Numbered from the stretch's first letter, positions 53,887 through 63,322 are shown. The stretch: DNA of 64,000 bases from Dyadobacter sp. 50-39 (GCA_001898145.1 MKSR01000018.1:102154-166153), one strand, 5' to 3'. The notes: generated from the sequence alone by a model not told the origin. Made by a program: numbers and translations.

Positions 53887-55863
53887 ATGAGCCAACAAAC
53901 GGTAAGTCCACAAACAATCCTGATGCAAGCTTCCAGCAATGGAAAAGGCACTACCGGCACCATAGGTCAACCCATTACCTATGAAAAAATCCCGACGCAG
54001 ATTTTTGCCGATTCCAAAGAAGCGTCCTATGCAGTTGCAAAAGAGATCTCGGACCTGATCCGTCAGAAACAAAAGGAAGGTAAGCCTTGTGTTTTAGGAC
54101 TTGCAACCGGTTCTTCGCCCAAGACCGTTTACGCGATCCTTGTGCGTATGCACCGTGAAGAAGGTTTGAGCTTCAAGAATGTGATTTCATTCAACCTGGA
54201 TGAGTACTACCAAATGGAGCCTGATTCCATTTACAGCTACCACCGGTTCATGAAAGAGCAGCTGTTCGATCATGTCGACATTCCGAAAGAAAACTATTTC
54301 CTCCCCGACGGCACGGTACCGCCAGCGATGCTCCGCGACTACTGCACGTCTTACGAAAATAAAATCAATGCAGTAGGCGGGCTGGATTTCCAGCTGCTCG
54401 GGATTGGTGGTAACGGCCACATCGGTTTTAACGAACCGGGCTCGCTCATCAACTCGCATACACGCCTCATCACGCTCGACCACTCTACCCGCGCCGCTGC
54501 GAGCATGGAATTCGGCGGGCTGCACAATGTGCCGCGCAAAGCCATCACACTGGGTGTTGCGCCCATTCTGAATGCACGCCGCGTGGTATTGCTGGCATGG
54601 GGTGAAAGAAAAGCGCAGGTTATTAAAGGTGCTGTGGAAGGTCCGGTAACGGAATTGAACCCGGCTTCTTACCTGCAGGCACACGCCGACGTATCATTCG
54701 TCGTGGATGAAAGCGCGGCTTCCGAGCTGACCCGCATCAAGACTCCCTGGGCGGTGGATTCAGTGGTTTGGGATAATAAAATGATCAAGAAAGCGGTAAC
54801 CCATTTATCGCAAAGCTTGAAAAAACCCATCCTGAAACTGACTGATAAGGATTACAACGACAACGGTATGAGCGACTTGCTGGCGCAATATGGTGCTTGC
54901 TACGAGATCAATATCAGTGTCTTCAACCAATTGCAGCATACCATTACCGGCTGGCCGGGCGGTAAGCCGAATGCGGATGATACGCACCGCCCGGAACGCG
55001 CTCAGCCTGCGAAAAAACGCGTGCTGATTTTCAGCCCGCACCCTGATGACGACATTATCTCGATGGGTGGTACTTTCCAGCGCCTCGTAGACCAGGGCCA
55101 TGAAGTGCACGTTGCTTACCAGACTTCCGGTAACATCGCCGTAGCCGACGACGAAGCATTGCGTTTCATCGATTTTGTAGTCGACTTCAACAAAGGTTTC
55201 GATATCGACAGCCCGAATGCGAGCAAACTGTTCCTGGATGCAAAGGAATTTTTGAGACATACCAAAAACAGCGAAATAGACAGCCCCGAGGTCCGCAAGG
55301 TGAAAGGCCTCATCCGCCGCGGCGAGGCGAAAGCTACCTGCCGCTTCGTGGGTATTCCTACCAGCCAGGCGCATTTCCTTGACATGCCTTTCTACGAAAC
55401 AGGTACTGTTCAGAAAAAGCCGATCGGCGAGGAAGATATCAAGATCATCGAGAACCTGATCGAAGAGATCAAACCGCACCAAATCTACGCTGCCGGCGAC
55501 TTCGCCGATCCCCACGGAACGCACAAAGTGTGCTGGGATGCGATCGAAGCCGCATTGCAGCGCTCGAAGCATAAGAATTTCATGAAAGACTGCTGGGTAT
55601 GGTTGTACCGCGGTGCATGGGCCGAGTGGGATATTTATGAAATCGAAATGGCCGTTCCGATGAGCCCTGACCAGGTATTGAAAAAACGCCAGGGTATCTT
55701 CAAACACCAGTCTCAAAAAGATGGTGTGGTATTCCAGGGCGACGATTCCCGTGAGTTCTGGCAACGTGCCGAAGAGCGGAACAGCGGAACAGCACAGCTC
55801 TACGATTCCCTTGGCCTGGCCGAATACCAGGCAATGGAGGCATTCGTACGCTGGAAGTTCTAA
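53887..55863 (+). CDS. nagB: glucosamine-6-phosphate deaminase fused to a PIG-L/LmbE deacetylase-like domain
   Basis: A 658-residue two-domain protein. Residues about 30-285 are a NagB deaminase (GLATGSSPKTVY, SFNLDEYYQM, LLGIGGNGHIGFNEPGS with the catalytic Asp and His, converting glucosamine 6-phosphate to fructose 6-phosphate). Residues about 375-650 are a PIG-L/LmbE-type metal-dependent N-deacetylase (LIFSPHPDDDIISMGGT with the zinc-binding His-Pro-Asp-Asp, later DPHGTHKVCW with the third ligand). The fusion is known from Bacteroidota and may couple deacetylation of an N-acetyl sugar to deamination. Strong terminator follows. Confidence 0.93.
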   Translation: MSQQTVSPQTILMQASSNGKGTTGTIGQPITYEKIPTQIFADSKEASYAVAKEISDLIRQKQKEGKPCVLGLATGSSPKTVYAILVRMHREEGLSFKNVISFNLDEYYQMEPDSIYSYHRFMKEQLFDHVDIPKENYFLPDGTVPPAMLRDYCTSYENKINAVGGLDFQLLGIGGNGHIGFNEPGSLINSHTRLITLDHSTRAAASMEFGGLHNVPRKAITLGVAPILNARRVVLLAWGERKAQVIKGAVEGPVTELNPASYLQAHADVSFVVDESAASELTRIKTPWAVDSVVWDNKMIKKAVTHLSQSLKKPILKLTDKDYNDNGMSDLLAQYGACYEINISVFNQLQHTITGWPGGKPNADDTHRPERAQPAKKRVLIFSPHPDDDIISMGGTFQRLVDQGHEVHVAYQTSGNIAVADDEALRFIDFVVDFNKGFDIDSPNASKLFLDAKEFLRHTKNSEIDSPEVRKVKGLIRRGEAKATCRFVGIPTSQAHFLDMPFYETGTVQKKPIGEEDIKIIENLIEEIKPHQIYAAGDFADPHGTHKVCWDAIEAALQRSKHKNFMKDCWVWLYRGAWAEWDIYEIEMAVPMSPDQVLKKRQGIFKHQSQKDGVVFQGDDSREFWQRAEERNSGTAQLYDSLGLAEYQAMEAFVRWKF

Positions 55864-55877
55864 GTAATAACCGTAAA

Positions 55878-55911
55878 TGAAAAGAGCCCGGAAAATTCCG
55901 GGCTCTTTTCA
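55878..55911. terminator. strong terminator after nagB
   Basis: TGAAAAGAGCCCGGAA pairs perfectly with TTCCGGGCTCTTTTCA (16 bp, 2-nt loop), followed by TTTTAT. It stands between convergent genes and could serve both. Confidence 0.92.
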
Positions 55912-55956
55912 TTTTATATCTACCTGATACGCTCAATAAATGCGTCGGTGCTGGTG

Positions 55957-56121
55957 TTACAATTCCATGTCAACCCACATCCTGTGCGCCATTTTTTCAA
56001 CCATGTTCATCACGCCTTGTAAGGCGCCGAAAATGATACAAAGAGGCAGAATGACCGGTAAAAAGATCAGCCATTGCAATGCCATAGTAAAGTTAAATCT
56101 CTTAGTGACGGGCGTTTTCAT
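55957..56121 (-). CDS. small membrane protein (54 aa)
   Basis: A short ORF missed by usual length cut-offs: 54 residues, MKTPVTKRFNFTMALQWLIF then LPVILPLCIIFGALQGVMNM and VEKMAHRMWVDMEL. It has one clear membrane segment (about 14-38), a positively charged N-terminus and an amphipathic C-terminal helix, a plausible small bitopic protein. No recognised family. The strand differs from its neighbours, so it is probably an independent unit ending at the nagB terminator. Confidence 0.6.
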   Translation of the reverse strand: MKTPVTKRFNFTMALQWLIFLPVILPLCIIFGALQGVMNMVEKMAHRMWVDMEL

Positions 56122-56363
56122 AACAGGATCAGGTGCTAAATAACATGGGTTTGTATCCCAAGTTATACAATTAATTAATAGTCAACAACTTTTTACGTAA
56201 CAAACGTTCCTCGTTTCTGTAAAATTTGAATTATTAATGTAATTATTTCAATTGAGATTCCTGGAAAAGCAGATTCGCCGGATTTGTTACCCACCGATAT
56301 TCGCCGGGCAGTAAAAAAAATTTTTGTTTATTTGTTATAGTAAAGTTAACTGCCACTTCCGAC

Positions 56364-58250
56364 ATGCCTTCATCCGACATCATCCAACTATTACCCGATT
56401 CCATAGCCAACCAAATCGCCGCGGGAGAGGTCGTTCAGCGCCCCGCTTCGGTGGTAAAGGAGCTCATGGAAAATGCGATCGATGCCAAGGCTACGCAGGT
56501 GCAGGTCATCCTTCGCGAGGCCGGCCGGACGTTGATCCAGGTGATCGATAATGGCACCGGAATGTCGGAAACCGATGCCCGAATGAGCTTCGAAAGGCAT
56601 GCTACTTCCAAGATCCGGCAGTCGGAAGATTTGTTCAGGATCAGGACGATGGGCTTCCGGGGCGAGGCGCTGGCGTCGATAGCAGCGGTGGCGCAAGTGG
56701 AAATGCGGACGCGCCAGGAGTCGGATGAACTGGGCACGCTGATCCGCATCGACGGCTCTGAAATCAAAACGCAGGAGTCGGTGGCTTGCCCGAAAGGCAC
56801 CAATTTTTCAATCCGGAACCTGTTTTTCAATGTACCGGCCCGCCGGAACTTCCTTAAATCCAATTCCGTGGAAATGCGTCATGTGCTCGACGAATTTCAG
56901 CGTGTGGCATTGGCGCATCCCGAAGTTGGCTTCACCCTGCATCATAATGATACGGAGGTCTTTAACCTGCAACCTGTGAAGCTGGTGCGGAGGATTATCG
57001 ATATTTACGGTAAAAGCTACCGCGAGCAGCTGGCTTATTGCCAGGAAGATACTTCGTACATTAACGTCCGCGGCTACATCGGCAAGCCCGAATTTGCACG
57101 CAAGACACGCGGAGAGCAGTTCTTCTTCGTCAACGACCGCTTCATCAAGCATAATTACATGCACCATGCGGTGATCAGCGCTTTCGACGGTACCATTCCC
57201 GAGGGCAGTCATCCGTTCTATGTTTTGTTTATTGACATTGACCCGTCGCACATCGATATCAATATCCATCCCACTAAAACAGAGATCAAATTCGATGACG
57301 AGCGCTCGGTATATGCGATCATTATGGCGGCGGTGAAGAAGGCTGTCGGCGTATATAACCTGTCGCAATCTATCGATTTTGAAGAAAATATCAATTTCCT
57401 CAATCCCACATCCACCGAACCCAACAACAACCTGATCCCGCGCACAGTAATGCCCGATTGGGCCGCCCAGCCGCGCAAAAGCGAAGCCGGTGCATCCAAA
57501 TCGAATCTGACGAATTGGAGCAAGCTGTTCGAAGGATTGCAGAATACCGAAGACCGGCACCGCGAACTGGCAGCATTTGAAATGGGTGCTACAACTGCAT
57601 CGCGACCGGTTTATCAGGAGCAGGCCAAAACGATAGCCAGCAAGGTGAACCGGATGGCTTCGGAGGTTATTGCGGCACCCGAAGCCGATGCACTGCTTTT
57701 CCAGCTCCATAACCGGTACATTTTGTCTCAGGTAAAGGACGGCATTATGCTCATCGACCAGAAAGCGGCCTACGAGCGCATTCTTTACGAGCGGTACCGC
57801 AAAATGCTCATTAACAGGAACGGAGCGTGCCAGCAGTTGCTTTTTCCCAAAACCATACGGCTTACGCATTCGGACATGCAGCTTGTGCACGAGACGAAAA
57901 AAGAGATCCGAAGCCTCGGGTTCGAGTTTGACGAATTTGGTGCTAACGAACTGATCATACGCGGCATCCCGGCCGATTTGCCGGAGGAAAGTGAACAGGA
58001 TCTGTTCGAGGAGCTGATCGAGCAACTTAAACAGAGTTATTCCGACCTTAAACTGAACAAGCCTGAAAGTTTGTCAAGATCACTCGCAAAGCGTTTTTCA
58101 GTGCGGTACGCGGTCAAGCTTTCGTACGTTGAAATACACACATTGCTCAACCAGCTATTCTCATCTTCCGACCCCAACCGGACGCCGGGCGGTGAGCCGA
58201 TCATCGTTTTGCTGACGATGGACAAGCTGGCCAACATATTCCGGGGTTGA
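56364..58250 (+). CDS. mutL: DNA mismatch repair protein MutL
   Basis: GHKL ATPase that links MutS recognition to strand incision. 628 residues: N-terminal ATPase with KELMENAIDAKA, VIDNGTGM, GFRGEALASIAAVA and the transducer domain (QFFFVNDRFIKHNYM); a linker of about 100 residues rich in Asn and Ser; C-terminal dimerisation domain with LIDQKAAYERILYE. The last is the place of the endonuclease motif DQHA(x)2E(x)4E; here His is replaced by Lys. CPH-like and C-terminal metal-binding motifs (GGEPIIVLL) need comparison. ATG at 56364 fits the family start. Confidence 0.95.
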   Translation: MPSSDIIQLLPDSIANQIAAGEVVQRPASVVKELMENAIDAKATQVQVILREAGRTLIQVIDNGTGMSETDARMSFERHATSKIRQSEDLFRIRTMGFRGEALASIAAVAQVEMRTRQESDELGTLIRIDGSEIKTQESVACPKGTNFSIRNLFFNVPARRNFLKSNSVEMRHVLDEFQRVALAHPEVGFTLHHNDTEVFNLQPVKLVRRIIDIYGKSYREQLAYCQEDTSYINVRGYIGKPEFARKTRGEQFFFVNDRFIKHNYMHHAVISAFDGTIPEGSHPFYVLFIDIDPSHIDINIHPTKTEIKFDDERSVYAIIMAAVKKAVGVYNLSQSIDFEENINFLNPTSTEPNNNLIPRTVMPDWAAQPRKSEAGASKSNLTNWSKLFEGLQNTEDRHRELAAFEMGATTASRPVYQEQAKTIASKVNRMASEVIAAPEADALLFQLHNRYILSQVKDGIMLIDQKAAYERILYERYRKMLINRNGACQQLLFPKTIRLTHSDMQLVHETKKEIRSLGFEFDEFGANELIIRGIPADLPEESEQDLFEELIEQLKQSYSDLKLNKPESLSRSLAKRFSVRYAVKLSYVEIHTLLNQLFSSSDPNRTPGGEPIIVLLTMDKLANIFRG

Positions 58251-58308
58251 GAAACAAAAACCGGATTTGTAAAGTTAATGAAGGTAAATCTTTGAATTTG
58301 AATCAAAT

Positions 58309-59094
58309 ATGTTATCCATAACCCCCACGGTAAGGAATTTATTAATACTGAATGTTCTATTCTATTTTATAGATTCTTCTTTTGTTAGCCTTAAAAGTGA
58401 GTTTGCGCTCATGCCGGTGATGTCGCCGGATTTCCATATTTTCCAATTTGTCTCCTACATGTTCCTGCACGGCGGCATCGGCCACTTGTTCAGCAATATG
58501 TTTGGTTTGATCATGTTCGGTCCGCTGCTGGAAAGGATTTGGGGCCCGAAACGTTTCCTGATTTTCTATTTCGTAACAGGGATCGGCGCAGGGCTTTTAT
58601 TCTCGGGGATAGGCTTTTATGAGAATTGGCAGGTCGCAAATGCTGTTGAGTTATTTACCCAGAATCCTACACCCGACGGACTGGCCGACTTCCTGAGCAA
58701 GCACGCCGAACCCCTTTACGAACCGAACCTCGATTTTTTGAATTCTTTCGAAGGAAATCCAACCAATTCCGTGTATATTCAACAGAGTATAAAGCTGGTA
58801 CAAGGTTATTATGCCTGGTCTCTCAGCATACCGATGGTCGGCGCTTCGGGGGCAATTTTCGGCATCCTGATGGCGTTTGGTTTGTTATTTCCAAACACGG
58901 AGCTTTTCCTCCTGTTTGTACCGTTCCCTATAAAGGCAAAATATTTCGTTGCTTTTTACGGGCTTTTTGAGTTGTATTCAGGAATACAAAATGCTCAATC
59001 TGATAATGTTGCCCACTTCGCGCATATTGGAGGAATGCTATTTGCATATATATTGTTGCGTTACTGGGGTACGCAGAAATCAAATTTCTATTAA
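58309..59094 (+). CDS. rhomboid-family intramembrane serine protease (1)
   Basis: A 261-residue membrane protein. Catalytic Ser in PMVGASGAIFGILMAFG (near 183), catalytic His in AHFAHIGGMLFAYILL (near 243), and the typical HGGIGHLFSNMFGLIMFG loop near the N-terminus. About six membrane helices, with a 50-residue extramembrane insertion (TPDGLADFLSKHAEPLYEPN). Start ATG 58309. A second rhomboid gene follows after 9 bp, preceded by one of the few Shine-Dalgarno-like sequences here. Confidence 0.92.
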   Translation: MLSITPTVRNLLILNVLFYFIDSSFVSLKSEFALMPVMSPDFHIFQFVSYMFLHGGIGHLFSNMFGLIMFGPLLERIWGPKRFLIFYFVTGIGAGLLFSGIGFYENWQVANAVELFTQNPTPDGLADFLSKHAEPLYEPNLDFLNSFEGNPTNSVYIQQSIKLVQGYYAWSLSIPMVGASGAIFGILMAFGLLFPNTELFLLFVPFPIKAKYFVAFYGLFELYSGIQNAQSDNVAHFAHIGGMLFAYILLRYWGTQKSNFY

Positions 59095-59102
59095 GAGGAG
59101 AA
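59095..59102 (+). promoter_or_regulatory. Shine-Dalgarno-like site before the second rhomboid gene
   Basis: The sequence AGAGGAGAAG directly before the ATG at 59104 contains AGGAG at a normal distance. Such sites are rare in this window, so this start is likely to be translated independently of the first rhomboid gene. Confidence 0.55.
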
Positions 59103-59103
59103 G

Positions 59104-60018
59104 ATGAGCAATATTGTTGACGACGTTAAACGGGAATTCGCGAAATCCGAGAATGCGCTGGTAAAGATTATATTGATAAACACGGCAGTTTTTCTGATCC
59201 TGCTGCTTATGAAGATTGTACTTACCCTATCCCAGTCTTCGAACGTATATGCATTGGTTATTAATATGTTGCAGCTTCCGGCAGCGACGGACGAATTCAT
59301 ATACAAGCCCTGGACGCTCATCACGTACTTCTTCACCCACGACGATATCTTTCACATTCTCTTCAATATGCTCTTTCTATACTGGTTTGGAAAGCTGGTG
59401 GATGAGTATCTCGGCGCCAAAAGGGTTGTGGCGCTGTACATGCTGGGCGGGGTCGCAGGCGGGCTGATCTATATTGTTCTGTATAATTTGCTGCCTTATT
59501 TTCAGGCACATATCGAAGGATCCCGAATGCTGGGTGCTTCGGCAGCAGCGTTTTCGGTCGCGGTAGGAGCATCTACATTGCTGCCCAACTATACGTTTAA
59601 CCTGATCTTTTTAGGTCCTGTTCGCATTAAGTTCATTGCGTTGTTTTACATCATTCTGTCACTTGCGCAGACAGTGGGCCCCAATGCAGGCGGTAACCTG
59701 GCGCATTTGGGCGGTGCATTGACGGGTTATATATTCATCAAACTGCTGCAAAACGGGACAGATTTGGGTAAGCCGATCTACGGGTTGCTGTCGGTTTGGT
59801 CGCGCATTTTCCGGAAACGTCCCTCTATGCAAGTGACCTACCGCGAACGGCAGGTGTACCGTAGTACCAGTGTGTACTCGTCTTCATCGTCAGGCACCAT
59901 CGAGATGCCCGATCAGATGGAAATAGATACGATCCTGGACAAGATCTCCAAATCGGGCTATGAAAGCCTTACACGTGAAGAGAAGCAAAAGTTGTTCAAG
60001 GCGAGCCAGCAAAAATAA
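59104..60018 (+). CDS. rhomboid-family intramembrane serine protease (2), with C-terminal DUF6576-like tail
   Basis: A 304-residue membrane protein with the rhomboid core: HILFNMLFLYWFG, catalytic Ser in MLGASAAAFSVAVGAS (near 145; GxSx with Ala after Ser instead of Gly) and catalytic His in GNLAHLGGALTGYIF (near 202). After the last helix comes a soluble tail of about 85 residues: a Ser/Thr-rich linker and a helical MEIDTILDKISKSGYESLTR... segment ending KQKLFKASQQK, resembling the DUF6576 rhomboid C-terminal domain. It pairs with the preceding rhomboid. Confidence 0.92.
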   Translation: MSNIVDDVKREFAKSENALVKIILINTAVFLILLLMKIVLTLSQSSNVYALVINMLQLPAATDEFIYKPWTLITYFFTHDDIFHILFNMLFLYWFGKLVDEYLGAKRVVALYMLGGVAGGLIYIVLYNLLPYFQAHIEGSRMLGASAAAFSVAVGASTLLPNYTFNLIFLGPVRIKFIALFYIILSLAQTVGPNAGGNLAHLGGALTGYIFIKLLQNGTDLGKPIYGLLSVWSRIFRKRPSMQVTYRERQVYRSTSVYSSSSSGTIEMPDQMEIDTILDKISKSGYESLTREEKQKLFKASQQK

Positions 60019-60104
60019 TAGGCAGACTTTATGCGTATTTGCTTAATTTTGTGACTATTTAATAAAGCGCACAGCCAGTAAATTTGATTCAATAGCCCTA
60101 CGGT

Positions 60105-62048
60105 ATGCTTATAACGCCAGGAAAATTATTAGCAACAATTAATTCTCCCGAAGATCTCCGAAAACTGGACAGTTCTCAGCTTCCGCAGGTTTGCAACGAG
60201 TTAAGGCAATTTATTATAGACAATGTGTCGGTCTATGGCGGACACTTCGGCGCAAGCCTTGGTGTGGTCGAGCTGAGCGTCGCATTGCATTATGTGTTCA
60301 ATACACCCGACGATCAGCTCGTTTGGGATGTGGGTCACCAGGCGTACGGGCATAAGATTCTCACAGGTCGCCGCGATAATTTCCATTCCAATCGCGTTTA
60401 TGGCGGCCTCTCCGGTTTCCCGAAAAGAAAGGAAAGCATTTATGATGCATTTGGGGTAGGACATTCGTCTACATCCATTTCTTCTGCGCTGGGCATGGCG
60501 GTGGCATCCGCATTGGAAAAGAACTTTGAGCGGCAGCACATCGCCATTATTGGTGACGGTGCCATGACTGCCGGTCTTGCCTTCGAAGGCATGAACCACG
60601 CCGGCGCTACGGACTCCAACCTGCTGATCATCCTCAATGATAACTGCATGGCCATCGATCCGAATGTCGGTGCGCTGAAAGAATACCTGACGGACATTAC
60701 CACTTCCCAGACCTACAACAAGTTCAAGGACGAGGTCTGGAATCTGCTCGGTAAGATGAGCAACTTCGGTAAAAGTGCACAGGAAATTGTCTCGAAAGTC
60801 GAGACGGCCATGAAAACGGCCATCTTGCGGCAGAGTAACCTGTTCGAATCACTTGGGCTACGCTACTTCGGTCCGATTGATGGCAACGATATCAGCCACC
60901 TTACCGAAGTGCTGAAAGACCTCAAAAATATTCCTGGTCCGAAACTCCTGCATTGCCTTACTGTAAAGGGTAAAGGTTATGGCCCGGCGGAAAAAGACCA
61001 GACTAAATGGCACGCTCCCGGCGTGTTCGACAAGATTACCGGGGAGATCCAAAAGAAAGTCTACAATACGCCTCAGGCACCCAAATACCAGGATGTATTC
61101 GGCCATACCATTGTGGAACTCGCTAAGCAAAATCCCAAGATTGTCGGTATTACGCCGGCAATGCCTTCCGGATCATCTTTGAACATCATGATGGAAGCGA
61201 TTCCGGAGAGAGCGTTCGATGTCGGCATTGCCGAGCAACACGCCGTCACTTTCTCGGCGGGTATGGCGACGCGTGGTGATGTTGTTTATTGCAATATCTA
61301 CTCCACGTTCATGCAACGCGCCTACGATCAGGTGGTGCATGATGTCTGCATCCAAGAGCTGCCGGTTATTTTCTGCCTTGACAGAGCAGGGCTGGTAGGA
61401 GCGGATGGCCCTACACACCATGGTGTTTACGACATTGCTTTTATGCGTTGTATTCCAAACATGGTGGTTGCTTCACCAATGAACGAGCAGGAACTCCGGA
61501 ATATGATGTATACAGCCCAGCTGGGATCCTTCCAATCGGGTAAGAATGCATTTACGATCCGCTACCCGCGGGGCAATGGTGTGATGCCAGACTGGAAAAC
61601 GCCGTTTGAAGAAATAACCATTGGTAAAGGAAGAAAAGTAAGAGGCGGGTCAGACCTGGCCATTCTTTCTTTTGGTCCGCTGGGTAATTTTGCACTGCAA
61701 GCTTGCGACCAGCTGGAAAATAGCGGTATTCATGCCGGCCTTTTCGATATGCGCTTTGCCAAGCCATTAGATGAGGCTCTGTTGCACGAAATCTTCTCGT
61801 CTTATGATAGAGTCATCACATTGGAAGATGGCTGCTTACAGGGCGGATTTGGCAGCGCGGTGCTGGAATTCATGATCGACAACGGTTACAGCAGTCAGGT
61901 AAAACGCCTCGGAATACCGGATTCAATTATTGAGCACGGCGAGCCGTCTGAACTTTACAAGGAATGTGGCATTGATACAGCCGGTATCGTTTCAGCATCT
62001 ATCGAATTCTTGACGCGTCAATTCAAAACTTTCTCCGTAGCTCATTAA
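60105..62048 (+). CDS. dxs: 1-deoxy-D-xylulose-5-phosphate synthase
   Basis: First enzyme of the MEP isoprenoid pathway: condenses pyruvate and glyceraldehyde 3-phosphate using thiamine diphosphate. 647 residues. Motifs: VWDVGHQAYGHKIL, GDGAMTAGLAFEGMNHAG ... NDNCMAID (TPP-Mg binding, about 153-185), DVGIAEQHAVTFSAGMA with the catalytic Glu (near 378), and AGLVGADGPTHHGVYD (near 430). C-terminal transketolase_C domain is complete. A -7 box TAATTTTG (60044-60051) precedes it. dxr is encoded separately at 32.7 kb. Confidence 0.97.
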   Translation: MLITPGKLLATINSPEDLRKLDSSQLPQVCNELRQFIIDNVSVYGGHFGASLGVVELSVALHYVFNTPDDQLVWDVGHQAYGHKILTGRRDNFHSNRVYGGLSGFPKRKESIYDAFGVGHSSTSISSALGMAVASALEKNFERQHIAIIGDGAMTAGLAFEGMNHAGATDSNLLIILNDNCMAIDPNVGALKEYLTDITTSQTYNKFKDEVWNLLGKMSNFGKSAQEIVSKVETAMKTAILRQSNLFESLGLRYFGPIDGNDISHLTEVLKDLKNIPGPKLLHCLTVKGKGYGPAEKDQTKWHAPGVFDKITGEIQKKVYNTPQAPKYQDVFGHTIVELAKQNPKIVGITPAMPSGSSLNIMMEAIPERAFDVGIAEQHAVTFSAGMATRGDVVYCNIYSTFMQRAYDQVVHDVCIQELPVIFCLDRAGLVGADGPTHHGVYDIAFMRCIPNMVVASPMNEQELRNMMYTAQLGSFQSGKNAFTIRYPRGNGVMPDWKTPFEEITIGKGRKVRGGSDLAILSFGPLGNFALQACDQLENSGIHAGLFDMRFAKPLDEALLHEIFSSYDRVITLEDGCLQGGFGSAVLEFMIDNGYSSQVKRLGIPDSIIEHGEPSELYKECGIDTAGIVSASIEFLTRQFKTFSVAH

Positions 62049-62070
62049 GATCTCAACTTCTATTTTCCCG

Positions 62071-62096
62071 AGCCGATCAATAGATCGGCTTTTTTG
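62071..62096 (+). terminator. terminator of dxs
   Basis: AGCCGATC (62071-62078) pairs with GATCGGCT (62083-62090), loop AATA, then TTTTTTG. A good intrinsic terminator 22 bp after the dxs stop. Confidence 0.92.
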
Positions 62097-62292
62097 TTGA
62101 CATCGGTGCTAGGCGATCATTTTTCCACTTGTGGGCCATTTTCCCGATCGAAATAGGTCCAAGGTCGGCAGGGATAAAAAATCGTTCAGAAGGGAAGATT
62201 CGAATAAGCCAAATTGTGGGACTTACGCTGAGCGAAAGTATGTAAGGTTACGTTGCCAAAGACCGCGAATGTCTTACAATCTGCGGTAACAC

Positions 62293-62300
62293 CAAATTTC
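62293..62300. repeat. 8-bp target-site duplication, left copy
   Basis: CAAATTTC directly outside the left end of the insertion sequence; repeated identically at 63739-63746. Confidence 0.9.
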
Positions 62301-62329
62301 GGATCAAGCAGAATTCTTAGGGGGGGAAG

Positions 62330-63322
62330 TTAAGCATAAAGTTTAGAGAGCCTGAATAGTAAGAACGGAATATCCCTCACACCTCTGGATGACGACCTAA
62401 AAGCCTTTATTTTTGCATTGAATGACTCAGCCGAAGCATTGGTGCTTCTATTATTGAAGAAGTTGAGGATGTCCAGATAATGCGTTTGAATAGACCTGGC
62501 GACTGTTTTGAAGGAATCCAGGCCGCAATCTTCCACTGCGTTGTACCACAGCGCAAGCCTTTTAAACGCCTGTTCTTTTGATTTACAAACCCGAAAAACG
62601 GTCCCTAACCCTGTCGCAAGCTTGTAAACCTGCTCGATAAGCGGGTATCGCTCGAAAAGCAGCCTGGAACGATGAATTTGAGAAGTAGTCCATTTATCAT
62701 GATGCTTGAAGAGCAAGTACCTGCTTCTGACCAGCAGTTGTTTAAGCGTATCACCAATAGCAAGAATCTCAGGTTGGTAAACTGAACTGGATCGTCTGGC
62801 AATTTCAATAGTCTCATTTTCTTGATCCAAAGCTCGCCAACGATGTTGAATCCTGATTTCTTGGACGGCATCAAAAGCCAGTTTTTGGACGTAGAAGCGG
62901 TCGATAACCTTCGATGCCTTTGGAAAACACCGGCTTACGATAAGTCCCATGCTAGCGGCCATATCCAGCGTAACTTCTCGAACCTTACCGCGAATACGCT
63001 TGGGAATCTTTTTTAAAACCTCAATGACCGAGCTGGTTTGTGTGCCTTTCACCATTGTTATCAGTGAGCCTTTACGACCCTTGGCTGCTTTGTTGGTCAC
63101 AATTGTATAGAGCTCGCCATTAGATAGTGAAGTTTCATCAATGCTTAAACATGGACCGGAGTTTTCGGGATACAACAGCCACTCAGCAGCGTGCTCTCGT
63201 TGATCCCAATCTTTGTAGTCGCTTATATGCTCTTTATACTGCTGTTGAAGTTGCTTGCCGTCAAGTTGGAAGTATTTGCCTAACTGGGAACAACTAACAG
63301 GGTTATTATCAATACATTGTTT
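62330..63322 (-). CDS. ISAon1-type transposase, DDE domain part
   Basis: The open frame spans 330 codons and carries a DDE transposase: Asp in CLSIDETSLSNGELYTIV, second Asp in REVTLDMAASMGL, Glu in NASAESFNAKIKAF, which fits the ISL3-like catalytic triad; KVIDRFYVQKLAFDAVQ lies between. It has no ATG at its start: the first ATG-like start (TTG, 63175) cuts off KQLQQQYKEHISDYKDWDQ, residues typical of these transposases. Expression therefore probably needs a frameshift from the upstream N-terminal part, which overlaps it by about 14 bp and is in another frame. Confidence 0.85.
   Translation of the reverse strand, partial: KQCIDNNPVSCSQLGKYFQLDGKQLQQQYKEHISDYKDWDQREHAAEWLLYPENSGPCLSIDETSLSNGELYTIVTNKAAKGRKGSLITMVKGTQTSSVIEVLKKIPKRIRGKVREVTLDMAASMGLIVSRCFPKASKVIDRFYVQKLAFDAVQEIRIQHRWRALDQENETIEIARRSSSVYQPEILAIGDTLKQLLVRSRYLLFKHHDKWTTSQIHRSRLLFERYPLIEQVYKLATGLGTVFRVCKSKEQAFKRLALWYNAVEDCGLDSFKTVARSIQTHYLDILNFFNNRSTNASAESFNAKIKAFRSSSRGVRDIPFLLFRLSKLYA

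Noticed and set aside
62223-62240. Further copy of the palindromic repeat near 62.2 kb
   Set aside because: Only acgctgagcgaa matches the core; no second arm or tandem copies, so chance similarity or a decayed fragment cannot be told apart.
62822-63016. Plus-strand ORF inside the insertion sequence
   Set aside because: It is antisense to the DDE domain, short and without recognisable features.
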